A stretch of DNA of 64,000 nt from Limnanthes douglasii subsp. nivea (taxonomy: Eukaryota > Streptophyta > Magnoliopsida > Brassicales > Limnanthaceae): positions 339,328,654-339,392,653 of the forward strand of contig JAUPFV010000002.1 of the NCBI GenBank assembly GCA_036936605.1, written 5' to 3'. Shown here in pieces: positions 47,240 through 59,899 of this stretch. How positions within the stretch are numbered: position 1 is the stretch's first letter; every line of letters begins with the position of its first letter. The notes under the pieces are model-generated. The model did not search any database. It was not told the origin of the DNA and saw only the letters and a list, made by a program, of their open reading frames with translations. The position numbers were made by a program, and so were the translations under genes.

Positions 47240-48615
47240 GTAATGGGTGGGAAAAAATGATGAATCTATCATCCTCATAAACTCTCTACCGCAGGTGTAC
47301 GAACAATTTTTAGAACCCATGCTATACTAGTAAAAGTACATTTATATTGGACGAAATGAAGAGCACATTAAACTCTAAAGATCCTCAAAAAAGATTTTTT
47401 TAGAAGGATGACTCTAAAGAGCATGGAATGAGTGTGAGAGACAGTCGAGTAAATAGAAATTCAAGCAAGATAAGATGAAATTTCTTTCTAAGTCAAAGAG
47501 GTTCGTGACTTGTTCAAAAATAACTCGGTATGCAATAAGAAAAAACATATAAGTAGGAATGACCCAGAGAAGAAAAATAGCAATGACTGTCGGATGACCG
47601 AAGCTAGAGATGTTGCAAGGGGGAATGATGACTGTGCGTACATTTATGGGTTAATAATTTCTTATTATAGTATATACAATGATAAATGGGTGTTGGATAT
47701 GGGTGTGTCATTTTATATAACTCCCAATAATTATTGGTTTGAAGACCTGAAAATTCTTGATGATGGAAGGGTCATTATCGCCAATAACGAATTATGTGAT
47801 GTCAAAGGAATTGTAGTTTCTCACTTCAAGTTATATACATAACTTTAGATAATGATTAACAAAGTAAGATATATACCCAAATTTAAACGTAACTTTTTCT
47901 TTATTTGGATTTTAGATGAGAATGCGGTTACCTATATGGGTGGAGATGGTAGACTTAAGGTATTGCACGACTCCCTTGTTGTTATTAAAGTCTATATAAA
48001 TAATAATGTGTTAGTTCTTGAAGGATCTTTAGTGATAGGGTGTGTGTCGAGTACAAAGAAAGAGTCTACCAGGTTATGATATCTTCGACTGGGATATCTA
48101 AATGAGAAGGGCTTTGTGAACTAAGCAAACAATGGATGTTAGATGGTACCCTAGTTAATAAGCTAATATTTTGGAAAAGTTATTTATTGGGTAAGAGCAA
48201 GATTGTGAACATTTTACCCAATAACCAAACAACAATTGAAGTGTTTGATTATGTTCATTCTGGACTTTAGGGTCCGACAAGGGAATCTATAGGTGGTGCA
48301 AGTTACTCTATGTTGTTGATATATTATCATTCTAAGAAAGTATGGTTTATAATTTTGAATATCAAAGATCAAACGTTTACTTCATTTATCAACTTGAAAA
48401 CATTGGTAGAGAATCAAACCATGAAAGTGTTGAAGAATCTTCTGACCCATAATGACTTGAAGATGTAAACAAATAGTTCACTAGCTATTATTCAAAGTTT
48501 GACATTTTTAGACATTGAAACGTGAGTGAGACTTCCCAACAAAGTCTTATTGTTGATATTATAAACCACAATTTTTGGGAAAGAAGCCATGACAACGGCT
48601 GGGTATATCATCTGG
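47240..48615 (+). mobile_element. Copia-2 element, gag to integrase, cut by Tat-2
   Basis: Plus-strand copia pieces in order: gag near 47255-47350 (NSLPQVYEQFLEPMLY); protease region 47510-47842 (YNDKWVLDMGVSFYITPNNY); pre-integrase part 47852-48079 (EGSLVIGCVSSTKKESTRL); integrase near 48360-48610 (VENQTMKVLKNLL, FGKEAMTTAGYIIW). It breaks off at the Tat-2 LTR. It is the same family as copia-1, in the opposite orientation. Its sequence at 47806 is uninterrupted where copia-1 holds Tat-1. Confidence 0.88.
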
Positions 48616-48911
48616 TGAGGATTAAATCTGGTTCTAGAGAGAGAGAGAAATAGTGAGGTTGATTTTAGAGAGAGAAAGTAAAACAGAAGAAGAGTGTTCA
48701 CAAGTGAAAGTGTGTCTTTATTAAATTTAGTATTGACCCTTATATATAGGCGTCAAGACTTGGTGTAACATAATGAGTTATACAAAAGGTTTGATTACAT
48801 GTTAGTCATTCATCTTCATATAAGACTCTAAATTTATCCCTTAACTATACAACTTTTCATATAAGATTTTATTTATTATATTATGTTGCTCAATAGTTTA
48901 TATCTTTATGA
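48616..48911 (-). repeat. Tat-2 3' LTR
   Basis: 296 bp starting TGAGGATTAAATCTGG. The outer end matches 61537 onward, and the inner end CTTTATGA is followed by the polypurine tract (minus GAGGGCTAC). It is related to the Tat-3 LTR in reverse orientation. Confidence 0.85.
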
Positions 48912-49409
48912 GTAGCCCTCGTTAGTTCTTATGAAACTCAATTAATGAGAATTAGTTGTCATCAGAAATCTTCATCAATATCAAAACTTCCTTTTTCCAA
49001 AGTCTGATCTGCTTTGAATTAGTTGGTCTGTTTTTCTTGACAACACATATTGTCCTCGAATAAATGCAATCCACAATAGTACTTCGAATATATATTGTTT
49101 CAGGATTACTTACCGTATGTTTTATGTCATCGAATGAACCTTTAGATATAACTGCTTCGAAATCGACTCAACCTTTCGTTACCGCTTCGAATATTTTCAT
49201 ATGGAAACATGAACTAGTTTTATCTCAACATTCATAAACGTTCAAAGCAAAAATATAAACTTTGACGATTCACTAGGTACTCGGTCTGCCACTAGGCCTA
49301 TCATGTGGCAGGTGTCAAAATCTCTTCTTCACAGAACCGTTCGGTATTCCACCCAATGGTTTCTTCCACCTCTTCTACTTCTCTGACGTCTCTCTCTCTT
49401 CTTTCCCCT

Positions 49410-49418
49410 CTATAAATA
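49410..49418 (+). promoter_or_regulatory. TATA-box-like element of the Tat-2 antisense gene
   Basis: CTATAAATA, 162 bp upstream of the ATG at 49572, after a pyrimidine-rich tract. It is the counterpart of 3005-3014 in Tat-1. The stretch 48912-49400 shows no gene. Confidence 0.6.
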
Positions 49419-49571
49419 TTTTTGTGAGCCACTGTTTGTTTCAAAAATGCACTTTTAGGGAGAGAGTCTACTCACACTAGAAATTTCTTGGCTACCTTAA
49501 TCTCAATCTTCTATTTCCAGGCTACCACCACTGGAAAACTAAAATTCACCACCCAACCTTCAAGTCAGTAT

Positions 49572-51986
49572 ATGAGAAAGAATCCAAAAACCAAAAAACC
49601 AAAAGACAAAAAACCCAGAACACTAATCTCCCTAAAAACAACGAAACCTTATTTCTGTGCTTACGATTACTTCTGCTTTAGTGAAAGAGCTGAAGAATAT
49701 AAAGCAGCTGGATTGATAAGCAACGCTCCTCGTTTCTCCACTGGAACACTACACTAAGTTAATTTTGATGCAAGTCTAAATTCTCATGTGTTTCCAAATT
49801 CATCCATCATAGAAAAAAGACAATCACCAAATTTTCCTCGAACTTAACTATTGCCACCTAAGTCACCAACTCGAATATCTTCTACAACAACCACTCCTTG
49901 AATTCAACGTAAAGTAACCCAAACCACATCTAATTCAAGAAGATCATAAAAAACTCCATCTCCTCTCAGTTCTGAATATCCTCGACAACTGCGCAAAGAG
50001 GCTAGTCAAGTCCAATTAAAAACTCACATCCCCCAAAGGCTTCCTAAAAAAATACCTTTATAACTATGGGAGACGATGCTTACAACAGTTCACCCTCTAA
50101 TACCCAAAATATTGCAACCAAAACTTCACCATCTTCTCCTCTCCCGAGGTAATTTATGGAGATAATTATAGAATCTCAACGGAAAACCTCAAATAAAGAG
50201 AAAAAAGAGCCAACCTTGAACTCCAACCCACCTCAAATTATAGATGAAGCTTTCAAGGAAGAAGCAGATTCTAAAACTAATTAATCAAATGTTAAAGCTG
50301 ACACTGAGGATGAAGCTTCGAACAAAACTGACAGTGAAATGCTTAAGTGTGCTTCGTAAACAAGAGCACCAAGGATAAGAGGGAGAAAAAATAATGCTCC
50401 TATTGAACTTCCTGAAGAGCTTGTTGCATCAGTATGTGTAAATTTGAAGCCACTCCTCCCAAAATACATTTTGGCACTAAAATATGTGCCATATAAACTG
50501 GGGGCTTCGATTTCGGTTGAATCTAATAATAGTGCAGTACTTCGAGCTCATAAATCTTTTCCCTACACAAGCAACAACCAACCATGGTTTACCTTATTAT
50601 GAGTGATTATGGCCTCCAGACTTGCCCAAATTCCTCTTTCTATCCAAGACTTCATCGCCTTGACCAAAGTTTCGAAGACACCTATAATGCCTCTCTACTA
50701 TCTCACATTTGATGATGAAATCAAGATTATCGATGACTTGATCAAGGCTGATAAAGTTTTGAAACAAAAATTTGTCTTCATATCTGGGGCATAGGAAAAC
50801 GAACATGAGATATTCGAGGAGAACCCATCACGACTTAACCTCGTTTGGAGGAGTAACAATAAGATTTTTTTCCCTTCCAATTTATGTTGTTGCTTTAAGT
50901 AATTTGCTTTTATCTTTTATTTATAATTCTGCTATATCCGATAATTTTGAGGATCAATGTGGGGGCTGATCTCCCCAAAAATCTGATGGAGCTACCAAAT
51001 CCTATCATGCATGTAAAAAGACTAGCAGCACCTGATTGCAAAGTATTTTTCATGTTCAAAATAGATCGGACAACCACCTTTCGTCAAAGAAGAAATGGAA
51101 AGAGAATAAAAAAGCAGCTAGCACATGTGGTGCTAGCCCCTTAGAGATCCTGATGCCACAGACAAAGCCAAAAAGGAAGATAGTAGAAAAACCTCTTCTT
51201 ACTATTAAAGAGGGAGTGAAGGTTGAGCCTTTTCCGAAGACGAAGAAAACTTTTGCTTCGAAGAAAAAAGAAGAGTACATCCACACACCATCAAAGAGAA
51301 GAAAAAATATGAATCATGCAGAAAACCTCTAGGAAATGCTTCCTTCCGAGATTGATAATGAGGTCATCATAGTGGAAGATCAGAAAAGAGAAGTTGCAAC
51401 ATAATATGAGAAATGAGACGACCATATTGATCTTGATGATTCAATCAACACAGAAAGGAATCAAGATTTTAACAGAGACATGGATCCATGCGTCCAAGAG
51501 ATTCAAGACGAACTATAATAATTTGGTCAGGTGACTGCCCATCTTCTTCCTGAACTGGCTAGGTCAAACATTTCTTTGCCATTGTTAACCTCTGCTCTTA
51601 TGCCCTACGTTAATCCAAGATTCATACCCACTTAACAAGAGAAAAAGATTGATGTGGAGGCTTCTTAGAACGAATGTGAAAAGGACATGTTGGCTGCCAT
51701 TAAAAACACCGAGGAGCAGAAAACTGTTAATTTGCTTCGTGAAATTCATGCCACATTTCCAAAGGTTAACCTTCCAGGATTCTGGGAGTTGATTCCCATT
51801 GAGAACCGACCCAGTGTGGCTTTTGACGCTGTGCCCACTGATTCCTCTAAAGAAGCGGAGTCAGAAGAAAGTCGCTCGGAGCAAGAAGAAACTCCGAAGA
51901 TAAATAATATTTGTGCCCTCCCATCTTTTTTCTTGTCATCTAACTGTTGTAAGATGAATCCTTTTCGTGAATGCTTATATTCTTAG
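49572..51986 (+). pseudogene. Antisense extra gene of Tat-2, broken
   Basis: Shares blocks in order with the Tat-1 gene at 3108-6120. Lys/Pro-rich start, then KPYFCAYDYFCFSERAEEYK at 49640-49715, where Tat-1 has a TGA in place of the Arg codon. Central domain at 50600-50794 (MIMASRLAQIPLSIQDFIAL, KFVFISGA), ended by TAG where Tat-1 has Trp. Lys-rich linker at 51040-51330. C-terminus at 51687-51986 (FPKVNLPGFWELIPIENR), followed by an acidic Glu/Ser-rich tail. Function unknown; the domain resembles the plant transposon-like proteins seen in other Tat elements. Confidence 0.75.
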
Positions 51987-52182
51987 CATTCAAAACCCTT
52001 CTTTTTATCATAGGATTAATCTTAGCGCATCAATACTTTATTTCCTCGATATTTATTTGTTTTTATTGCACTAACTTATAATTTTATAAACCAATTTATG
52101 TTCACCTCAAAATGCAACACATCTCATACCTAAACTTAAAACATTTCATATGAAAACACATGTCATAAAAAACCTGTAAACA

Positions 52183-52398
52183 CAAATAGTGCATTTGTAG
52201 AACGTAACATTTCAAATAATTAAGTCCATTTATAAAACGTAGCACTTCGAATAATACAGTGCGGTTAGAGAACGTATCACTTCAAATAATATAGTGCGTT
52301 CTAGGAACGTAGCTCTTGGAATAATATAGTGCGTTTAGAGAACGTAGCACTCGGAATAATATTATGTGTTTAAAGAACACAACACTTTGAATATTGTT
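52183..52398. repeat. 36-bp tandem repeat in Tat-2
   Basis: About six units of 35-36 bp built on AATAATATAGTGCGTTTAGA and GAACGTAGCACTTCG, just past the antisense gene. Unrelated in sequence to the Tat-1 array at 6315-6664 but in the same position. Confidence 0.85.
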
Positions 52399-52769
52399 GT
52401 TTCTTCAAAAAGTGTTTATAATACACGTTTAACACTTCAGCAAAGTTAATCTTGGTCAAAAATTTCAAAGATGATCATTATTTGACTAGTTACCAAAATA
52501 ATTCAAATACTTATACTTAAACAACCATTGGCCAAAAAGACTTTTATTAATAGCTTTGAATATTTATATGGAACCTCATTAGAACCTCCATGGGAGAACA
52601 GGGTAGGAAAAAATATGTCAATTTTTCAAAAAAGTTTTCAAAAGACAAAATCAATCCCAATAAAATTTCAGATGTTCTATATTATAAGCATGTTGAAGCA
52701 TCCTCCCTTGCTCATAAAAAAGCGATATAAACCCGGTTTTATTCTTTCCACAACCATATAAGGACCTTC

Positions 52770-53700
52770 CTAATTCGGGGCCATCTTTCTGAGGTGCTTA
52801 TTTTTTGTATGAATAAATACTTTCCTTAAAAATTTATCACCAACTTTGACATCCCTCATTTTTACCTTCGAATTATACCGACTCCTCATTAGAGTTCGAT
52901 AATGAGTCCTACTCAAATGTGCCCTAACTCGTTTTTCCTTGATCAGGTCCAAATCCGCTCTTTTTGCTTCATCATTCAGGTCCTCGGAATAGTGAAGTAC
53001 TGTAAGAATGTAATGTAGATTCTACAGGACTAATATCATCCATACCATACACCAAGGAAAAATGAGTTACTTAAATGGACTCTTTAGGACTTGTTCGATA
53101 AACCTATTACACCTTTTGCAAATAGTTAGAGCATTTTCCTACAACCCCTGTCAAATTCTTCTTCATGCATTCTAAAATAAATATATTTATTACCTCCACC
53201 TGACCATTTTCTTGGGGATGAAAAGGTGTAGAAAAATACTGTGTAATAGCCCTCGAAGCACAAAAACAAGCCATTTCTCTATTGTTAAATTGAGGATCAT
53301 TATTTGTGGTAATGTTTTTAGGAACCCCAAAACGACAACAGATATTATTCACAATGAACTTAATAATATCCTTGGATTTTATTCAAGCCAAAAGTTTAGC
53401 CTCTGCCCACTTTGAAAAATAATCCATTGCCACAATAATGATTTGATGCCCTCCAGAAGCCATAAGCAATGGTCCTACCAAATCTATTCCCCATCAGTCA
53501 AAAGTGATGGCCCCAAAAATGGACATAAGTGGAACTTCAGGTTTGTGAATAGAATTGGAAATCGCTGACAAGTATCACATCCTCGAACCAAAATTTTAGC
53601 ACCGTTTATAATTGAAGGCCAATAATATCCTATCAACAAAACTCGATCTGTCCAAGCCTTGAATTCACAATATGTTGAACCCTCCCATCATGCAATATGT
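52770..53700 (-). pseudogene. Tat-2 integrase (broken, N-terminally replaced)
   Basis: 52770-52952 is the integrase C-terminal part (LIKEKRVRAHLSRTHYRTLM, KVGDKFLRKVFIHTKNKHL). 53107-53352 is the core (CRFGVPKNITTNNDPQFNNR, FHPQENGQVEVIN). The second Asp position reads NNDPQF. 53400-53700 covers the zinc region and first Asp region in broken frames, ending at the foreign segment. Confidence 0.85.
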
Positions 53701-55169
53701 TCACCAACATGGGATTGTAATTGACCGAATTCATCACGTCGACCGATTCGGTGATCGGAAGAGTGGAATTCCCCTGAAAAGATCGCTTTGGCGGTATACC
53801 TTTGTTACCCACGCTGAAAGAACTCTGAATCTGATATCAATATGGTAGCACCAAGGTACGAGATGAAATAGGCGGCTGAAAATACATAGAAAGAAAGACG
53901 AACAACAGAAAGATAGTTAGCCCTAACCCTAGGTTAGAGTAAAAGAGACTTTAAAAAAAATCAAATTCTATTAAAAAAAACGTTTAAGGCAAAACTAGGG
54001 TTTGAGAGCCTTTTATAAAAGTGCTTGAAATCCTAGCCCAAAATTATAGATTTTTCCTTATGAAATAAATAAATCCCAACCCAATTTCAAAGCGATTGGA
54101 GGTGGTTAAGTATTTTAATAAAATCCAACAAAAATATGAAAATGTAGAAATTTACTAAAACAGCAAAATGAGGGTTTAAACGATGGAATTTAGGGTCTGG
54201 ACTTCATCACAATGTGATGCGTTCAAAAATCATTGGGCTTCTCGACGCGTTTGATATGAGTGGTCGCAGCGCCAAATTATAATACCTGGGCCCCAAATGA
54301 AGCCTATTTCGATTTGTCCAAAATGGTCATATAGCCATGGGCTGGTGCAACTACATCAACTAGAAAGACAAGATTTGGATTTAGTATGAGATTAATGGGA
54401 AGATGAAGTAGAATTAATATTAGAGTTTGAATGGTACAAGTATGAAACAAGAAGTTCTTCTATAATGTTTGGGGTTTTTCCAAAAACCACAAAGATATTT
54501 TATTTATTCACATTTAACTAGAAATCAAAACATACAATAAAGAAGTAACGAGAAAAATTAATACGTAAAATACTAGTTGTAAGAAGTTGAAGATGAGTTA
54601 AAATACGTAAAATACAATAAAGGATATTGAAGGTTTCCAAAGATTTAATGGAGGTAATCTAAGAGAAAAGATGAGTTTTAGAGAGAAAAGATGAGTTTTA
54701 GAGAGAAATGACGAAGATATAAAGAAAGTGGGTTTTCTTAATGTAAAAGTAGCATATTTGTTGACAAAAGATCTAAACCATTGGATAAAATGAGTGTGTA
54801 TACTAAAAAAACATATATATTATTGAAAATAGAATGAGTTAATTTTTTGGAAAAGACACGGTTTTTAAAGGTTGCAAAATTTGTTATGACTAATATCAAA
54901 ATTACTTACACATGTCAGTTGAAAGCAAAACATATGAAATTTTTTTAAGCATGTCAACTATTTTAAATATGAGTAATAATTTTCGAATTGGTTAATATTA
55001 CATCGTCTATGTATTATAATATTTCTTTAAGAAATTATTATAGAAAATTACTTTAAGGACTAACGGGGACTCCTGATAAGGCTATATCATGAAGATAATA
55101 TATATTCTTTATAAACACGAGGTAAGTATATAGAAAAAGCTAACAAAATAATAATATGCAAGTAATAAG

Positions 55170-55620
55170 GGGTAAATGAGAGTCGAGGTAGAATATATAT
55201 AAGACGAGAGTCATAAAGTTATAAGACTAATTTTGTAAATAAGTATGTGACGAGAGTCGTAAAAAAGAACAAGGGTCATATAAGATATGAGTAGGGTTAT
55301 ACAGAAGTAAGAGACGAGATTCATACATAATATATATGAGATGAGGGTCATAATGCAGTACAAGACGATGGTCGTAAAGAATATATGAGACGAGGGTCAT
55401 GAAGTAGTACGAGACGAGTGTCGAAAAACAGATATGAGACGAGAGTCATGAAGAAGTACAAGAAGATGGTCGTAAAGATGATATGAGATGAGGGTCATAA
55501 AGAAGATATGAGATGAGCGTCATAAATAAGATATGAGACGAGGGTTATGAAGAGACATAAGATGAGGCAAAGATCATAAGAAGAAGAAGAAGTCATAAGA
55601 CGACAGAAGATGAGCATAAA
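55170..55620. repeat. Minisatellite in the chromovirus LTR, second copy
   Basis: Same GAGACGAGGGTCAT-based 25-28-bp units as 31020-31440, with an extra unit near 55200-55220. Confidence 0.85.
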
Positions 55621-55700
55621 GAAAGATTGTTGAAGATATTATAATAGAATTACACATGTAATCATTTATAGGTTATTAAGAATATTAGTTAGATGGTTAT

Positions 55701-55857
55701 TATTAAATAAAGAACAAAATAGAGAAGAAGAAGAAGTTACTTAGAAACGGCTAGGATTTTTGTATTATTTTGAAAATGTATCTATTATATAGTGTATAGT
55801 CTCTTATCTATAGATAAAACATACGAGCTAACGGATTTGGGCCTTATATCTTTAACA
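55701..55857 (-). repeat. Copia-B 3' LTR, second copy
   Basis: Counterpart of 31534-31687, with GTTAT before it (55696-55700) and a terminal CA. Confidence 0.88.
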
Positions 55858-56160
55858 CCCTCTCTCAAACTCACAATGCAACATTTATAAGCATATAGAG
55901 TTTGTCACAAAGAACACGAAACCGCGCTCTTCACTAAGCCTCCGTGAAAATATCAGCAACCTGTAAAGCTGATGGAACATATGGAAGCGAGATGGTGCCA
56001 ATCTGAAGATGACGTCGAGTGAAGTGACAATCTATGTCAATGTGCTTCGTGCTCTCATGAAAAACTGAATTCTTTGCTATTTTATGGCGCTTTTGTTATC
56101 GCAATGTAAAGAAGTGGGTTTAGTAACATTAATCCCCATATATGTAAGAAGCCATTATAG

Positions 56161-58173
56161 CTAAACAATCTCATATATGGTCACGACCATAGCACAATAC
56201 TCAGCTTCAATAGACGATTTAGAGACAACATCGTTTTTCTTACTTTTCCATGAGATTAATAAATATCTACGGAAATTACTGAAAACAATAGTATATTTTC
56301 GTTCAACAGGATCATTATCCCAATCCGCATCACTATAGGCACGCAATTCAAGTGAAGTGATCGAAGGAAATAAAATTCACTATAACCGAGTGTCACGAAG
56401 ATATAGAAGCGGTAACAAACTGACTAACCATATGAACAACATAAGATATATCTGGTCGAATAATTATAAGATACATCAAACTCCCTACGAGAGTTCGATA
56501 TAAAGTTGGGTCTAGCAAAGGAGCATCATCAATCAGAGAATACTAAGCATTGGTTTCAAAAGGGGTATCTGCCATCCTGTTATAATAAATTCGTGCTCGC
56601 TCAAATAAATCAGATATATATTTTATCTGAGAGAGAATATAACCTTTTGGAGAGTGAGCCACCTCAATATCTAAGAAGTATCGCAATAGTCCCAAGTTCT
56701 TCATCGCAAAGAACTGAGCCAAATCACGTTTTAGTGCCTCAATACCATCAATATAATCATTTGCAATTATTATATCATCTACATATAGGGATAAAATAAT
56801 CCGTCATGCACTCGTACATCTGATAAATAGGGTTGACTCATGATTTCTAGCAAGAAAACCAAATAAAATAATAACCATATTAATTTGATTTGAACCAAGC
56901 ACAAGGAGTTTGTTTGAGAACATATAAATCTTTCCTAAGTCGACAAACTTCACCTGGTTGGTGAGAAACACCTGAAAGAGGAGTCATATAAACCTCCTCA
57001 TGAAGATCACCATTCAAAAATACATTTTTGACATCTAGTTGGAAGATCTTGTAGTGGAAAACGGATGCAACCGCAATAAGAGTATGAAGAATTTTATATT
57101 CACCCCTAAGTCATTAGATGTATATTCACCCCCTGAGTCATACATGAAGCATTTAATTACAGCAGAATGTTGAGTCTTAACAAGTACCCAAAATTCTATA
57201 TAAATTTCAAAGAAATCCGATCTCTGTTTCATAAGATAAACCCAAGTATATTGAGTATAATCATCGATGAAAGAAACATAATAGGATGAATCATTATTTG
57301 TAGAGACATGAGATAGACCCCACATATCCGAATGAATAATATTAAACGGAGCAATAGAAGAAGTGACACTTTCGTTAAAGGTAACGCCAAATTTTTTACA
57401 AGTTTACAACCACTACAATCTCAGATATTACAAGTGTTTAGCTGACCTAAAGCACCTGTATAGACTAAATTTTTTAAACACGATGCAAATACATGTCCAA
57501 AACAAGAATTCCAAAGATAAAATTCAGACGATGAAGGAGTCAAACGAAACGAAGATAAATCAACACCAGAGGTAGTAATATGAGTCAAGTATATTTTTCT
57601 ACTATCAACACCATACACATCCACATTGTTACTTCGAGTTTCTCTAATACATAGAGTTCCCCTATTTTACGACCTGTTCCAATAACTCTATGAGTCTATT
57701 GATTTTGTATAGCACAAACAAACTCATAAAACAAGATACAATAACCATATTTACACAATGGGCTAACTGAAACTGGATTTAAAGCAACGGTGTGAATGTA
57801 GTAAACATCGGATAACGATATATGAGGGGTACAAACAGAGCCAATACCCTCTACTGACATTGCCGTAGCACTAGGAGACAAAACAGATATGGATGAAACA
57901 TGAGACAATGAAACAAAGCTTCAACATACGAAGTGACATATGATCAGACATACCCGAATCCAAAATCCACAATGATGAATAAATATCTGAAGTGGAACAC
58001 GAGGACATACCTGAATGGTATGCAGATGTAGGCATAACACAGTTCTTCTTATTCACTTTGTTACTAGTAGACTGTAGAAAATCATCTTTTCCTATCATAT
58101 TCGCAATAAGATCCACAATCTCTAACCGAACAAAATTAAACAACCAAATAATACCGAATCCAAATAAAATCAA
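56161..58173 (-). pseudogene. Copia-B pol remnants, second copy
   Basis: RNase H at 56161-56346 (ADWDNDPVERKYTIVFSNFR). Integrase at 57035-57325 (VSFIDDYTQYTWVYLMKQRS, MYDSGGEYTSND). Pre-integrase at 57421-57624 (FLKN-type LKNLVYTGALGQLN). Protease at 57871-58173 (LWILDSGMSDHMS). It retains 96 bp at about 57352-57447 that copy 1 lacks, so it preserves the older state there. Confidence 0.85.
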
Positions 58174-58314
58174 GTAAAAAATCTCAGTGGTCCAGCAAAA
58201 TCAAATCGAACTCCAAAACTAAATCAAAATACCAAGTCCAAATATCAAACTAAATCCAATTTCCAATTTTCAATCAAAATCAAAATAAACAAAACCAAAA
58301 TAAATAAAAAAGAT

Positions 58315-58378
58315 AAAAATCAAAATCAAAATCAAAATCAAAATCAAAATCAAAATCAAAATCAAAATCAAAATCAAA
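58315..58378. repeat. (TCAAAA)n microsatellite, second copy
   Basis: Counterpart of 34045-34108. Confidence 0.88.
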
Positions 58379-58504
58379 TTAAATTCATGGTTTTACCAAC
58401 ACAAATGATGCACTGTACCAATAACGATTTCTCGCGAACCGTAGTACTGAATCATAATCTAACCGGTCAAATTGAAGGATTGGATGTCCTAAAAATGCTC
58501 TCAT

Positions 58505-59040
58505 CAATGAATGACAAAATTTTATTTTCTTGAAGTAGAATTAATTAGGTGATCTACTTGAGGAACAAAAACGGAATCCTTATGGCAAGCTCAATTCAAA
58601 TATGTGAAGTCAACACACATTCTTTATTTTCTATTCTTCTTTTTAACCACCACTAGATTTGATGTTCATAAAGGATATTGTGCCTCCTTTATAAGTCCGA
58701 CCCTAGACAAACGATCCACCTCATTCACAATAGCCTTTGATTTTTCAAAAGAAAAAGCACGTCTTTATTGGATAACAGGTTTGATCTTCGGATTTATATC
58801 TAAGTTGTGACATATCTCCTCAATTAGGACACCCACTACATCTTCTGTTTCCGAGGGAAAACATCTAAATTATCAAACAAAAATTGTAACAACAGGTGAC
58901 GTAAAAGTGGGGTCAATAATGTTCTTATTCAAAGTACCTTCCCATCAGGAAAATAATACTCTTCTATGCTTTCACTTACCGTTAAAAGACCGAAGGTTTC
59001 CCTTGAATCATCAACCCTTTCTACGGTTTCCGAGAAGAAC
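58505..59040 (-). pseudogene. Tat-2 reverse transcriptase, N-terminal part
   Basis: Minus-strand reading includes RAFSFEKSKAIVNEVDRLSR, VVVKKKNRK and RMCVDFTYLN, matching the start of the Tat-1 RT. It ends at the join with the foreign segment at about 58502, so the catalytic YIDD box is gone. Confidence 0.85.
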
Positions 59041-59215
59041 CCTGTGATTGCTATTTAGCCATTCAATCTTCACTGTTTGGACCTCAGGTTCAAAGAGTTG
59101 TTGCATAACAATCTCTAGCTACCTTCTGATCATTGTGGACAACCCCAACGCATTCTCCGATGACATACTTTAAAAATTGGTGGACTATGGATACAACTGC
59201 ATACATCCTCGAAAG

Positions 59216-59587
59216 CTAGGATCTCCCAAAAATAGCATTATAACTAGTAGGACAATCGAGCACCATAAATAAAAGTTGAACCTTCTTTCTAAAAGGCCTC
59301 TTTCCCAAACACACTTCACCCTCAAATTCTCTAATCACCTGGGCTGTCACACCTATAAACCTAATTATAATGTGGTCTGATGGAAAAATTCTAGAAGGAT
59401 TATGCATCTTATCGTATGTTAACTTGAACAGAACATTTGCAGAGCTTCTTGTATCTATCAGAATGTGCTGGATTTTAATACCAGCTACTGCTGCTCCAAT
59501 AACTACTGCATCTTTGTGAGGACCTGCAGTGCCTCTCAAATCATCCTCATTGAATGTATAGACGGAAAATCTTTCATACCATACCAA
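59216..59587 (-). pseudogene. Tat-2 aspartic protease
   Basis: Frame of 123 codons with FNEDDLRGTAGPHKDAVVIG, QHILIDTRSSANVLF and CPTSYNAIFGR. The active site DTGSS reads DTRSS. It aligns with Tat-1 10452-10706 and the broken stretch after it. Confidence 0.88.
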
Positions 59588-59899
59588 TGATTACAAATCC
59601 GTCCCCATATTTAAGTAGCTAAACTCACCACATGCCTCTTTCTAGAGAATTAGTGTTATGCCTCTAAAAATTGCCAAGGACTCAAAATATTTAGATAAAC
59701 TTGGAAGTTGTCGTTGTTTCACTGGCTCATCCACCGTCATCAAAATCAATAGGTCCGGATCTGTGTCCAAATATTCTGAAGAAGCATCAAAATTATCAAA
59801 CTTAGAATCTATAATCATTAGATTTTCTTTCTTTGAATTTGGATTTGCTGCTTACAAAGTTGATGCAACAGGAACCTTTGATCTACTGCTCTAATCTTT

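Larger units (their letters stand above)
53700..58502. repeat. Long direct repeat, copy 2: segment copied into Tat-2
   Basis: Nearly identical to 29596-34233, same orientation. It contains a chromovirus gag start, PBS, LTR part with minisatellite, then copia-B with only its left LTR (55701-55857) and pol. It stops in the copia-B leader, before the PBS and right LTR. At both edges the flanking Tat-2 sequence lines up with Tat-1. About 1.68 kb of Tat pol is absent at the join. Confidence 0.92.

Noticed and set aside
53700..58502. Independent insertion of a second chromovirus plus copia
   Set aside because: Ends coincide with internal positions of both elements, and no target duplication is seen. 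Nested identity with 29.6-34.2 kb needs a copied segment.
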